Part shown: in pieces, positions 1 through 4,544 of the stretch
Layout of the letters: each line of letters begins with the position of its first letter
Position numbering within the stretch: position 1 is the first letter of the stretch
NCBI GenBank assembly: GCA_003663355.1
Contig: QMZV01000041.1
Location: 1-6,240 of the forward strand
Length of the DNA: 6,240 bases
Reading direction: 5' to 3'
Origin: Candidatus Aenigmatarchaeota archaeon
Lineage (GTDB): Archaea; Aenigmatarchaeota; Aenigmatarchaeia; QMZS01
Position numbers and translations under genes: made by a program
Notes under the pieces: model-generated
Database searches by the model: none
What the model was told of the DNA's origin: nothing
Seen by the model: the letters and a program-made list of their open reading frames with translations, nothing else

Positions 1-56
1 AAACTTTTTGTGTAAATAAGAGAATAAATGTCTATCACAGAGATTTTCTGTAATTT
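1..56 (-). pseudogene. C-terminal fragment of a second MNT-HEPN nucleotidyltransferase (open at left edge)
   Basis: Read on the minus strand, this stretch encodes KLQKISVIDIYSLIYTKS after an in-frame TAG at 57-59. It aligns with residues 328-346 of the full nucleotidyltransferase gene at 598-1668 (KLEEIPERDIYSSLIYTKS), with one codon missing. The DNA match is strongest at 3-29 against about 631-660. No start codon or upstream homology is visible, so this looks like the tail of a paralogue cut off from its body. The last codons of the toxin gene (35-319) overlap it in another frame. The frame is still open at position 1, so it may continue outside the window. The homology is directly visible; calling it a pseudogene is inference. 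Confidence 0.6.
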
Positions 57-319
57 CTAAATCTATTATAAACCCGCTTTCTATGATCTACAATAATCAA
101 CACAATTTTAGGTTTACTTTCCTCTATTTTATAAATAATTCTATAGTTGCCTACTCTCCATTTCCACAGTTTTTCTTTAGAGAAAATTAGTTGAGAACCG
201 TTGTAAGGATTATCTAAAATATTTTCAATAGCCTGCAAAATTCTATCTTTAATTCTAGATTCAAACTTTTTTAACTTCTTTATAAATAGTTTTGTGTATT
301 CTAATTGATAATTACTCAT
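35..319 (-). CDS. RelE/ParE-family type II toxin
   Basis: This 94-residue protein has the size and motif order of RelE/ParE-superfamily toxins. These are small proteins that either cleave mRNA in the ribosome (RelE type) or block gyrase (ParE type). An N-terminal helical hairpin (residues about 7-36) ends in the usual DNPY turn (36-39). It is followed by the strand motif KWRVGNYRIIY (53-63) and the C-terminal IVDHRKRVY (76-84). The basic and aromatic residues R55, R60, H79, R80, R82 and Y84 fit a RelE-type RNA-binding face, but the target cannot be settled from sequence. The gene starts inside the end of the antitoxin gene (8-base overlap, 312-319) without a clear ribosome binding site, so translation is probably coupled. 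The 3' end overlaps the duplicated nucleotidyltransferase tail at 1-56. The family call is strong; activity is unproven. Confidence 0.9.
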   Translation of the reverse strand: MSNYQLEYTKLFIKKLKKFESRIKDRILQAIENILDNPYNGSQLIFSKEKLWKWRVGNYRIIYKIEESKPKIVLIIVDHRKRVYNRFRNYRKSL

Positions 320-575
320 CTTTTAATTGCTTTCTTAAATTATCTAAAGTGGTTGAAATGGTTTCACCTTTTTTATATTGTTTTAATCCTTTCTCTAAAT
401 TTTTCCTGAAATTTTCATCAGACAACATTTCCAAAGTATCTATAAACTCGTCTAATTCTTCCCTGACTCTTAAAAGATGAAAAACAGATTCTTCAACTAT
501 TCTTTTGTCTGCAAAAATTTTTGGGTTTATTCCTTTCAATTCTTTATGAAGAAATCTTTCTATTTGCTTTTCCAT
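312..575 (-). CDS. RelB-like antitoxin of the RelE/ParE pair
   Basis: This 87-residue, charged, mostly helical protein is encoded directly ahead of the toxin, in the usual antitoxin-first order. The segment LSDENFRKNLEKGLKQYKKG (51-70), followed by a short ending with LDNLRKQLKDE, resembles the C-terminal toxin-wrapping tails of archaeal RelB-like antitoxins. There the usual pattern is LSDPE..E.L..G..D...G. followed by a final helix. The N-terminal half (1-48) would be the dimerisation or DNA-binding part, but no clear ribbon-helix-helix or helix-turn-helix can be picked out. The start ATG lies 22 bases after the stop of the nucleotidyltransferase gene, and a 14-bp palindrome (585-598) sits just upstream as a possible autoregulatory site. 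The call rests on the tail motif and on the neighbouring toxin. Confidence 0.8.
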   Translation of the reverse strand: MEKQIERFLHKELKGINPKIFADKRIVEESVFHLLRVREELDEFIDTLEMLSDENFRKNLEKGLKQYKKGETISTTLDNLRKQLKDE

Positions 576-584
576 AATATAAAT

Positions 585-598
585 GGTATTTAAATACC
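585..598 (-). promoter_or_regulatory. Perfect 14-bp palindrome ahead of the antitoxin gene (TATA box and/or operator)
   Basis: GGTATTTAAATACC is a perfect palindrome centred about 16 bases before the antitoxin ATG, and it touches the stop codon of the preceding gene (598-600). Its core TATTTAAATA is a good archaeal TATA box. For a leaderless start it is about 10 bases closer to the ATG than expected, which makes an operator bound by the antitoxin complex an equal possibility. Which of the two applies is inference. Confidence 0.45.
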
Positions 599-1668
599 TA
601 TTTCCTCCTCTTCTCTAAAATTTCTTCCAAACTTTTTGTGTAAATAAGAGAGGAATAAATATCTCTTTCTGGGATTTCTTCCAATTTTCCCTTTTCTGCC
701 AAGTTCTTCATTTTGCTCAATTTTTTCAGCAAATTCAGATAATCTTGCGAGATAAAACCAGAATCAATAAATTCTTTTTTGAACTTTTTTAGGGTTTCCG
801 AGTCTAATTTTGGCTCTCTCAATTTCAAAACTTTTTTGCAGACTTTTATGGCTTTTTCATAAGATTTTTCAATAATGTCCTTCTTTTTTGCAACTTCAAG
901 CAATGAAAACAAATCATCCATTTTGTCAATAAAAAGAACCGCTCTATTGAGAAGTTTTTTTATCTCTTTCCCAGATAATTTTGTGATTTCTCTATGAGCA
1001 ATCTTGTTTGTAGTTTCATAGAAATCCTCAAAGCAATCTGCAACCTTTTCTTTTAACAAACCTCTGCTAACAAAATTTTTTCTTAATTCTTTTGGAATAT
1101 CCTTTGCTGCCGGAGGGGCAATTCCAAAAAACATTAAAACTGCCTGTGCTGTTTCAGTCATTGCAGAAAAGAGTTCTTCTATTACTTCATCAAGCATTAT
1201 TCTCTGCGCCTCTTTATATCTGTAAGGAGCCCTTTCAATCAAAGATTGAGCTTTCTCTTTTGTCCCTGTAATTCTTCCCTGATTGATCAAAGATTTTAAA
1301 GGAGTTATATAATCAGAAGGGTCATATAAAATGTAAGCATCTTTTACAGCAGTTGTTACCCAAGGTTCTCCGCTTCTTAAAGAATCCCACCAAACAGATA
1401 AAGTTTTTGGGGACTGGAAGTGCAAATCTATTTTCAATTTCTTATCTGCTTCATCCGAAATAGTATTCATATCTTTCTCTAAATAATCAAGAATAATATC
1501 TTTAAACTCTTCAGAAGTATCATCAACAATTACAGCACAATCAACATCATTGGTTATTTTTTTCTTTCTCACAGAGGAACCATAAACAAAAATTGCCTTA
1601 ATTAAAGGATATTTTTTAACAAGTTGCTTGGATTTATTTTCTAAGAAAGAAAGAATTTGTTTGTTCAT
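598..1668 (-). CDS. MNT-type nucleotidyltransferase fused to HEPN-like helical domains
   Basis: This 356-residue protein begins with a polymerase-beta-type nucleotidyltransferase domain (about 1-120). VYGSSVRKKK (28-37) is the GS motif, and D41-x-D43 (NDVDCAVIVDD) with D81 (KIDLHF) forms the expected metal-binding acidic triad. The domain therefore looks catalytically intact. It is followed by helical regions (about 135-255 and 262-355) resembling HEPN or substrate-binding helices, including ETAQAVLMFFGI (172-183) and NKIAHRE (221-227). The HEPN RNase motif Rx4-6H is not present: H225 has no arginine four to six residues before it. MNT proteins transfer nucleotides to proteins or RNA and often pair with HEPN toxins, so a role in AMPylation or defence is possible but unproven. 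No ribosome binding site is seen. Partial duplicates of both ends of this gene lie elsewhere in the window (1-56 and 2914-2961). Confidence 0.85.
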   Translation of the reverse strand: MNKQILSFLENKSKQLVKKYPLIKAIFVYGSSVRKKKITNDVDCAVIVDDTSEEFKDIILDYLEKDMNTISDEADKKLKIDLHFQSPKTLSVWWDSLRSGEPWVTTAVKDAYILYDPSDYITPLKSLINQGRITGTKEKAQSLIERAPYRYKEAQRIMLDEVIEELFSAMTETAQAVLMFFGIAPPAAKDIPKELRKNFVSRGLLKEKVADCFEDFYETTNKIAHREITKLSGKEIKKLLNRAVLFIDKMDDLFSLLEVAKKKDIIEKSYEKAIKVCKKVLKLREPKLDSETLKKFKKEFIDSGFISQDYLNLLKKLSKMKNLAEKGKLEEIPERDIYSSLIYTKSLEEILEKRRK

Positions 1669-1734
1669 AAAAAAAGAAAATAATAAAATAAATCAAAAGA
1701 GGAAATTCTGGTTTTTCAATTCACTAAAATAATA

Positions 1735-1807
1735 ATATTTAGGTTGAAAAATTATAACAGTGTAATAATTTTACAAGTCAATCTAATTTAGAGAGTTGAG
1801 AATTAAA
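1735..1807 (+). repeat. 73-bp intergenic direct repeat, copy A
   Basis: This stretch matches 4376-4447 in the same orientation over its whole length, with one 1-base indel (G at 1746) and one substitution (G1760 versus C4400). It starts with ATATTTAGGTT, contains the 19-bp near-palindrome at 1751-1769, and ends with TTTAGAGAGTTGAGAATTAAA. It lies between the desulfidase-like gene and the nucleotidyltransferase gene. The rest of this 188-base gap (1669-1856) is AT-rich and holds only the second near-palindrome and unassigned leader sequence. Near-identity in non-coding DNA points to recent duplication or a mobile or conserved element. Confidence 0.9.
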
Positions 1808-1826
1808 ATTATAACAGTGTAATAAT
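1751..1826 (+). repeat. Two 19-bp near-palindromes bracketing a 38-bp spacer (76-bp unit)
   Basis: ATTATAACAGTGTAATAAT occurs twice without change, at 1751-1769 and 1808-1826, separated by 38 bases (1770-1807). Each copy is an odd-length near-palindrome, with 9-base arms matching at 8 of 9 positions around a central G. Because the ends are palindromic, they are direct and inverted repeats of one another at once, so the unit resembles a tiny non-autonomous element or a pair of binding sites. No transposase is encoded nearby. At 4391-4447 only one palindrome plus the 38-base spacer is found, and at 2902-2920 a lone inverted palindrome. Confidence 0.8.
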
Positions 1827-1856
1827 TGATCATCAACCATAAAATTGCAAATTACA

Positions 1857-2456
1857 TTATTGATAATTTATAATCTTCTCTATTTCTCTAATATTTTTCT
1901 CTAAACTTTTTCCTTTGTCATAAGCATAAAAAGGAATTGAGATTTTCTCTTTCAATAATTCAAATAAAATTCCATCTTCTTTAATTTCTTCAACTTTATA
2001 ATTTTTGAAAAATTCTATTTTTTCTTTTGGTATTTCTCTCCAGTTTTTAGCGAATTTTTTTATATCCTCTACCGAAGTTCCTCTATTTTTTGTTGTTCCT
2101 ATTCCACAAGTAGGAGAATTTTTTATTCCGATTATCCCCAAAACTTCAAAACCCATATTTTTCGTAACCTTATATTCATCTATTATTTGATTTGTAATTT
2201 CTTTAGCAATCTCTTTAATCCCAAAATCTAAATATGTGTTTTTTCCACCAGAAATTCTTGCAAAACTTTTAATTTTCTTTTCGCATAAAATTTTTTCAGG
2301 GCAAGGATATGGAATAATATTTATTTCGTTTTTATAAAAATATTTGAGCAGCTCAACAGCAATATCATAATCTTCTCTTTTACAATATCCAACTGCAGCT
2401 ATATGCGGAAATAAGAGACAAGGAGCTATAAAAATACATTTTTTAAATCGGTACAT
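1857..2456 (-). CDS. TudS-related (DUF523 family) putative desulfidase
   Basis: This 199-residue protein carries the spaced cysteine motifs of the DUF523/TudS group: APCLLFPH (11-18, C13), PYPCPE (49-54, C52) and NSPTCG (113-118, C117). In TudS these three cysteines hold a [4Fe-4S] cluster used to remove sulfur from thiouracil. The layout here, with C-P-E and S-P-T-C-G, is closest to the shorter 'TudS-related putative desulfidase' branch. Its substrate is unknown, so 2-thiouracil desulfidation should not be assumed. C7, C25 and C58 are extra cysteines. No membrane segment is seen, so the protein should be cytoplasmic. A weak AGGT lies nine bases before the ATG. The gene stands alone and diverges from the PRC-barrel gene. 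It is rich in I, K, E and N codons and looks more AT-rich than the repair genes to the right. Confidence 0.8.
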   Translation of the reverse strand: MYRFKKCIFIAPCLLFPHIAAVGYCKREDYDIAVELLKYFYKNEINIIPYPCPEKILCEKKIKSFARISGGKNTYLDFGIKEIAKEITNQIIDEYKVTKNMGFEVLGIIGIKNSPTCGIGTTKNRGTSVEDIKKFAKNWREIPKEKIEFFKNYKVEEIKEDGILFELLKEKISIPFYAYDKGKSLEKNIREIEKIINYQ

Positions 2457-2547
2457 AATTACCTAAATTTTTTAAATTCAAAACGCATACAGAAAATTTT
2501 AATTTTTATCAACTCAAACAAAAGATAAAATTATAAAGCACAAAAAC

Positions 2548-2556
2548 TTTATATAT
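2548..2556 (+). promoter_or_regulatory. TATA box of the PRC-barrel gene
   Basis: TTTATATAT lies in the 116-base divergent gap (2457-2572). Its centre is about 21 bases before the first ATG (2573) and about 27 before an in-frame ATG at 2579. The second spacing is typical of leaderless archaeal transcripts, so Met3 may be the real start. A TTTAAAAAATTT tract at about 2465-2476 may serve the oppositely oriented desulfidase-like gene, but it is weaker. Confidence 0.55.
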
Positions 2557-2572
2557 TTTTATTTATTTTATT

Positions 2573-2827
2573 ATGGACATGATGTGTAGAGATATTATTG
2601 GTAAGACAATTGTATCAGAAGAAACTGGGAGAAAGTTTGGACTTGTCGGAAATCTGAATTTCATTGTTGAAAGCGGTGAACTCTTAAACTTGGTAATTGA
2701 GGCTCCTACAAAATCGGCTGAACAAGTGAATTTGGAAACAGATGAGAAAGGAAATTTTCTCATTCCTTTTTCAACAGTAAAATCAGTTGGAGACTTTGTT
2801 ATTGTCTCTGAAAAAGAGATTATTTAA
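2573..2827 (+). CDS. Stand-alone PRC-barrel domain protein
   Basis: This 84-residue protein is a single PRC-barrel. It opens with the typical DIIGKTIVSEETGRKFGLVG (7-26), continues with the strand GELLNLVIEAP (35-45), and ends with FLIPFSTVKSVGDFVIVS (62-79). There is no other domain, signal peptide or membrane segment. Small archaeal PRC-barrel proteins serve as protein-protein adaptors. In Haloferax and Archaeoglobus, the PRC proteins CdpB1/CdpB2 bind SepF in the FtsZ division machinery, so a cell-division adaptor is a reasonable inference, not a demonstrated role. It is the only rightward gene in the window and has its own TATA box and a downstream oligo-T end. The start is either 2573 or Met3 at 2579; the TATA spacing favours the latter. 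Confidence 0.88.
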   Translation: MDMMCRDIIGKTIVSEETGRKFGLVGNLNFIVESGELLNLVIEAPTKSAEQVNLETDEKGNFLIPFSTVKSVGDFVIVSEKEII

Positions 2828-2852
2828 TTTTTTATTTTTTGTTGTAATTTTT
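2828..2852 (+). terminator. Oligo-T terminator after the PRC-barrel gene
   Basis: Immediately after the TAA stop come three T tracts (6, 6 and 5 bases, at 2828-2833, 2835-2840 and 2848-2852) with no stem-loop needed. This is the usual form of intrinsic termination in archaea. Confidence 0.6.
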
Positions 2853-2856
2853 CCAT

Positions 2857-2869
2857 ATAGTCTGACTAT
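2857..2869. promoter_or_regulatory. 13-bp perfect palindrome ATAGTCTGACTAT
   Basis: Two 6-base arms (ATAGTC and GACTAT) flank a single T. The site lies in the intergenic stretch between the convergent PRC-barrel and 346-aa genes. The one-base centre suits a protein-binding site better than a hairpin. No other copy was noticed in the window, so its function is unknown and it could be chance in AT-rich DNA. Confidence 0.3.
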
Positions 2870-2901
2870 TTAAACTGAATAAACAGAAATAAGATGGTTA
2901 A

Positions 2902-2920
2902 TTTATTACACTGTTATAAT
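2902..2920 (-). repeat. Solo inverted copy of the 19-bp near-palindrome
   Basis: On the minus strand this reads ATTATAACAGTGTAATAAA, which is 18 of 19 bases identical to the copies at 1751 and 1808. It lacks the 38-bp spacer and lies in the opposite orientation. It begins exactly where homology of the fragment at 2914-2961 to the nucleotidyltransferase gene ends, and it supplies that fragment's stop codon. Confidence 0.75.
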
Positions 2921-2961
2921 TTGTTATTATTTTCTAAAAAAGATAAAATTTGCTTATTCAT
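2914..2961 (-). pseudogene. N-terminal fragment of a second MNT-HEPN nucleotidyltransferase
   Basis: From an ATG at 2961 the minus strand encodes MNKQILSFLENNNKL and then a stop. The first 11 residues are identical to the start of the full nucleotidyltransferase gene at 598-1668 (MNKQILSFLENK). Over those 11 codons there are 5 base differences, all silent, in codons 2, 3, 6 (two) and 8. Homology fades at about codon 14, where the 19-bp near-palindrome begins. The silent differences indicate that this came from a diverged paralogue that was under selection, rather than from a very recent copy of the neighbour. It cannot make a nucleotidyltransferase; whether the 15-residue peptide is made is unknown. 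Confidence 0.75.
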
Positions 2962-2991
2962 AAATTTATAAGAAATTAAAAGAAAAGAAAA

Positions 2992-4032
2992 TTATTTTTT
3001 CTTTTTCATCTGTTTAAACTTTCTTTTTTGGATAGCTTCTTGCTGAGCAAAGGCTATCTCTAATTCTTCTTTCAATCTAGATGCTTCTGTCTCAAGTTTT
3101 GGTAGCTCACTATAATGAACTTTTCGAGTCAGATGGTGTATTTTTTCTATAGTTTCAGGGTGAGCTATTTTATCCAAAATCTCTGCCTGTTTCCTTAAAT
3201 TTTTGCTATATTCTGTACTCAAATTTGCTATCTTCTCCTGTACAAGTTGATCAAGTGGTATTGTAGATATAGAATAACTACCATCTGGATTTCTGCTAAT
3301 AGTGGGTATATCAAAAGATTTACCTCTTGCTACATCACTATACTGCTTATTAAAATCTTTAACTACATTAACCAAGTTTTCATATTTCTCTGCATTTTCT
3401 TTTCTAAATTGCTCATATTCGTCTACAATTCTTTTCATTTCCGATGCTCCTTTCAACCCTTTAACAGAAGCTCTATTATATGCTTTGTTAAACTCCTTTT
3501 CTTGTCTCTCTATTTCTCTAATTTGTTCGTATATTTCATCTAATACTTTTGCTGCTTCTTTTCCACATTCTTTAGCAATTACACTTTTTCTAGTTTTCAT
3601 TGCTTTTTTTATTTCTTTACCAACTCCTCTTTCATATAATTCTGCACCAGCGGCACCTACAGCAACTCCAGCGAAAAACTGAGGAACACCAGTTGGTATG
3701 CTTGCAGCATAAGAAATATCTTTTACAACCTGTCCTAAAGTTGATACTTTTTCTCCACCAGTTGCTACTGCTTCATAAATACCTCCTAAACCTTCTGCTA
3801 TTTCTTTTCTATAAACTACACCCAAAGCAGTTCCTGCTCCTGCGCCTGCACTTACAACATGTTCACCATGCTTCTTACCAATATACTGTAACTCTTCCTT
3901 TGCTTTTCCTAATTTTTCTGAAAGATTGCTTGCATAGTTTCCACCTTTCTTTACAGCACTACTATATTTTTCACTTATTTTTTTTCTAACACTATTGTAT
4001 GTGCTTTTAACTCTATCAAAAAATCCTCTCAT
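2992..4032 (-). CDS. Unrecognised 346-aa helical protein with two Gly/Ala-rich segments
   Basis: I do not recognise a family. The N-terminus (1-55) is a basic, amphipathic helical region (MRGFFDRVKSTYNSVRKKIS). It is followed by two Gly/Ala-rich stretches that could insert into or lie on a membrane: VVSAGAGAGTALGVVY (59-74) and VPQFFAGVAVGAAGAELY (116-133), the second with glycine-zipper-like spacing. Residues about 140-235 and 262-340 are charged heptad-like helices, probably coiled coils, separated by a less helical segment with a likely beta-turn (ISRNPDGSYSIST, 245-257). The protein ends in a lysine cluster (KQMKKKK). There are no catalytic motifs and no classical signal peptide. It is the second gene of an apparent operon with the 102-aa gene: 4 bases separate them and a strong Shine-Dalgarno site overlaps the upstream stop. 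Candidate roles are a membrane-associated structural or virus/plasmid-related protein; this is inference only. Confidence 0.8.
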   Translation of the reverse strand: MRGFFDRVKSTYNSVRKKISEKYSSAVKKGGNYASNLSEKLGKAKEELQYIGKKHGEHVVSAGAGAGTALGVVYRKEIAEGLGGIYEAVATGGEKVSTLGQVVKDISYAASIPTGVPQFFAGVAVGAAGAELYERGVGKEIKKAMKTRKSVIAKECGKEAAKVLDEIYEQIREIERQEKEFNKAYNRASVKGLKGASEMKRIVDEYEQFRKENAEKYENLVNVVKDFNKQYSDVARGKSFDIPTISRNPDGSYSISTIPLDQLVQEKIANLSTEYSKNLRKQAEILDKIAHPETIEKIHHLTRKVHYSELPKLETEASRLKEELEIAFAQQEAIQKRKFKQMKKKK

Positions 4033-4036
4033 TTTC

Positions 4037-4043
4037 TCACCTC
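4037..4043 (-). promoter_or_regulatory. Shine-Dalgarno site for the 346-aa gene
   Basis: GAGGTGA lies four bases before the ATG at 4032, and its TGA is also the stop codon of the upstream 102-aa gene. It is the only strong ribosome binding site seen in the window, it fixes this start, and it implies translation from a shared transcript. Confidence 0.8.
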
Positions 4044-4345
4044 TTCATTTCCTTGACAAGCACATCAAGGAATTTTATTTGATCTTCTATGAAAGACAAT
4101 ACAGATTCTTTCTGTTCATCTTTCTTCATTTTGTTGATCAACTTCTTCTCTGCCTGAAAAAATCTTTTCCAACCATTTATTATTCCTAAAACTGAATCTC
4201 TTATTTCTTTATTTCCACTATCTTTTGCTAATTTACATTTATGTAGCAAATCAGTCATTGCTAAATCATAGGCCCTCTCAGTAACTAAAAGTGCATTTCT
4301 CTGCGCCAACAAATTTGGATTAGCTAACTCTTGTTGTACTACCAT
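4037..4345 (-). CDS. Unrecognised 102-aa all-helical protein, first gene of a two-gene operon
   Basis: No known family is recognised. The sequence is predicted helical almost throughout: an N-terminal helix rich in Ala, Leu and Gln (about 5-40), a central stretch SVLGIINGWKRFFQAEKKLI (51-70), and a charged C-terminal helix (75-102). There is a single cysteine (C37) and no membrane segment, signal peptide or catalytic motif. The gene probably has a leaderless transcript, since a TATTTAAATA box lies about 28 bases before the ATG and there is no ribosome binding site. The 346-aa gene follows after 4 bases, so the two products probably act together, perhaps as partner helices. The consistent start, TATA spacing and coupled downstream gene make this a real gene despite its small size. 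Confidence 0.75.
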   Translation of the reverse strand: MVVQQELANPNLLAQRNALLVTERAYDLAMTDLLHKCKLAKDSGNKEIRDSVLGIINGWKRFFQAEKKLINKMKKDEQKESVLSFIEDQIKFLDVLVKEMKR

Positions 4346-4366
4346 AACTATATTAATATTATATTT

Positions 4367-4380
4367 AATATTTAAATATT
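4367..4380 (-). promoter_or_regulatory. Palindromic TATA box of the 102/346-aa operon
   Basis: AATATTTAAATATT is a perfect 14-bp palindrome with a TATTTAAATA core. Its centre lies about 28 bases before the ATG at 4345, the standard distance for a leaderless archaeal transcript. The core matches the palindrome ahead of the antitoxin gene. It overlaps the edge of repeat copy B (4376-4447). Confidence 0.65.
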
Positions 4381-4447
4381 TAGGTTAAAAATTATAACAC
4401 TGTAATAATTTTACAAGTCAATCTAATTTAGAGAGTTGAGAATTAAA
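4376..4447 (+). repeat. 73-bp intergenic direct repeat, copy B (72 bp)
   Basis: This is the same sequence and orientation as 1735-1807, with one base deleted and one substitution. It contains the near-palindrome ATTATAACACTGTAATAAT (4391-4409) followed by the same 38-base spacer. Similarity stops at 4447, where copy A goes on into a second palindrome. It sits just upstream of the 102/346-aa operon, as copy A sits upstream of the nucleotidyltransferase gene. A shorter echo, TAGGTTAAAAAT, spans the nreA stop codon at 4576-4587. Confidence 0.9.
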
Positions 4448-4505
4448 TTTCATCATATACTTTTATTGGATTTGATCCTTTCCAAACTTCTTTTAAATCA
4501 AATTT
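4443..4505 (-). pseudogene. Possible C-terminal gene remnant (20 codons, no start)
   Basis: Between nreA and repeat copy B, the minus strand has an open stretch after a TAA at 4506-4508. It encodes KFDLKEVWKGSNPIKVYDEI and ends at a TAA inside the repeat (4443-4445). The residue mix (W, G, P, VYDEI) looks protein-like rather than like random AT-rich DNA, but there is no start codon and no family is recognised. It may be the tail of a gene destroyed when the repeat arrived, or chance. Confidence 0.3.
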
Positions 4506-4544
4506 TTATTACATCTTAACTTCGACTCAGCTTTTTATTTCTGT

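Noticed and set aside
1751..1826. CRISPR array (palindromic repeat, 38-bp spacer, palindromic repeat)
   Set aside because: There are only two repeat units, the repeat is only 19 bp, the 'spacer' is itself repeated at 4410-4447, and no cas genes are present.
1777..1840. Short minus-strand reading frame from ATG 1840 through the repeat
   Set aside because: It is about 20 codons, built mostly of repeat sequence, with no homologue or signal supporting translation.
2005..2190. Plus-strand reading frame opposite the desulfidase-like gene
   Set aside because: It is a shadow of a gene with recognisable cysteine motifs, with Phe/Ile-rich antisense composition.
2563..2763. Minus-strand reading frame of 66 aa opposite the PRC-barrel gene
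   Set aside because: It lies fully antisense to a clear PRC-barrel domain, with no family signal of its own.
3302..3989. Long plus-strand reading frames opposite the 346-aa gene (3302-3682, 3600-3989)
   Set aside because: Their Leu/Phe/Ser-rich sequences are the antisense of Lys/Glu/Ala codons, and the minus-strand gene has the real start signals.
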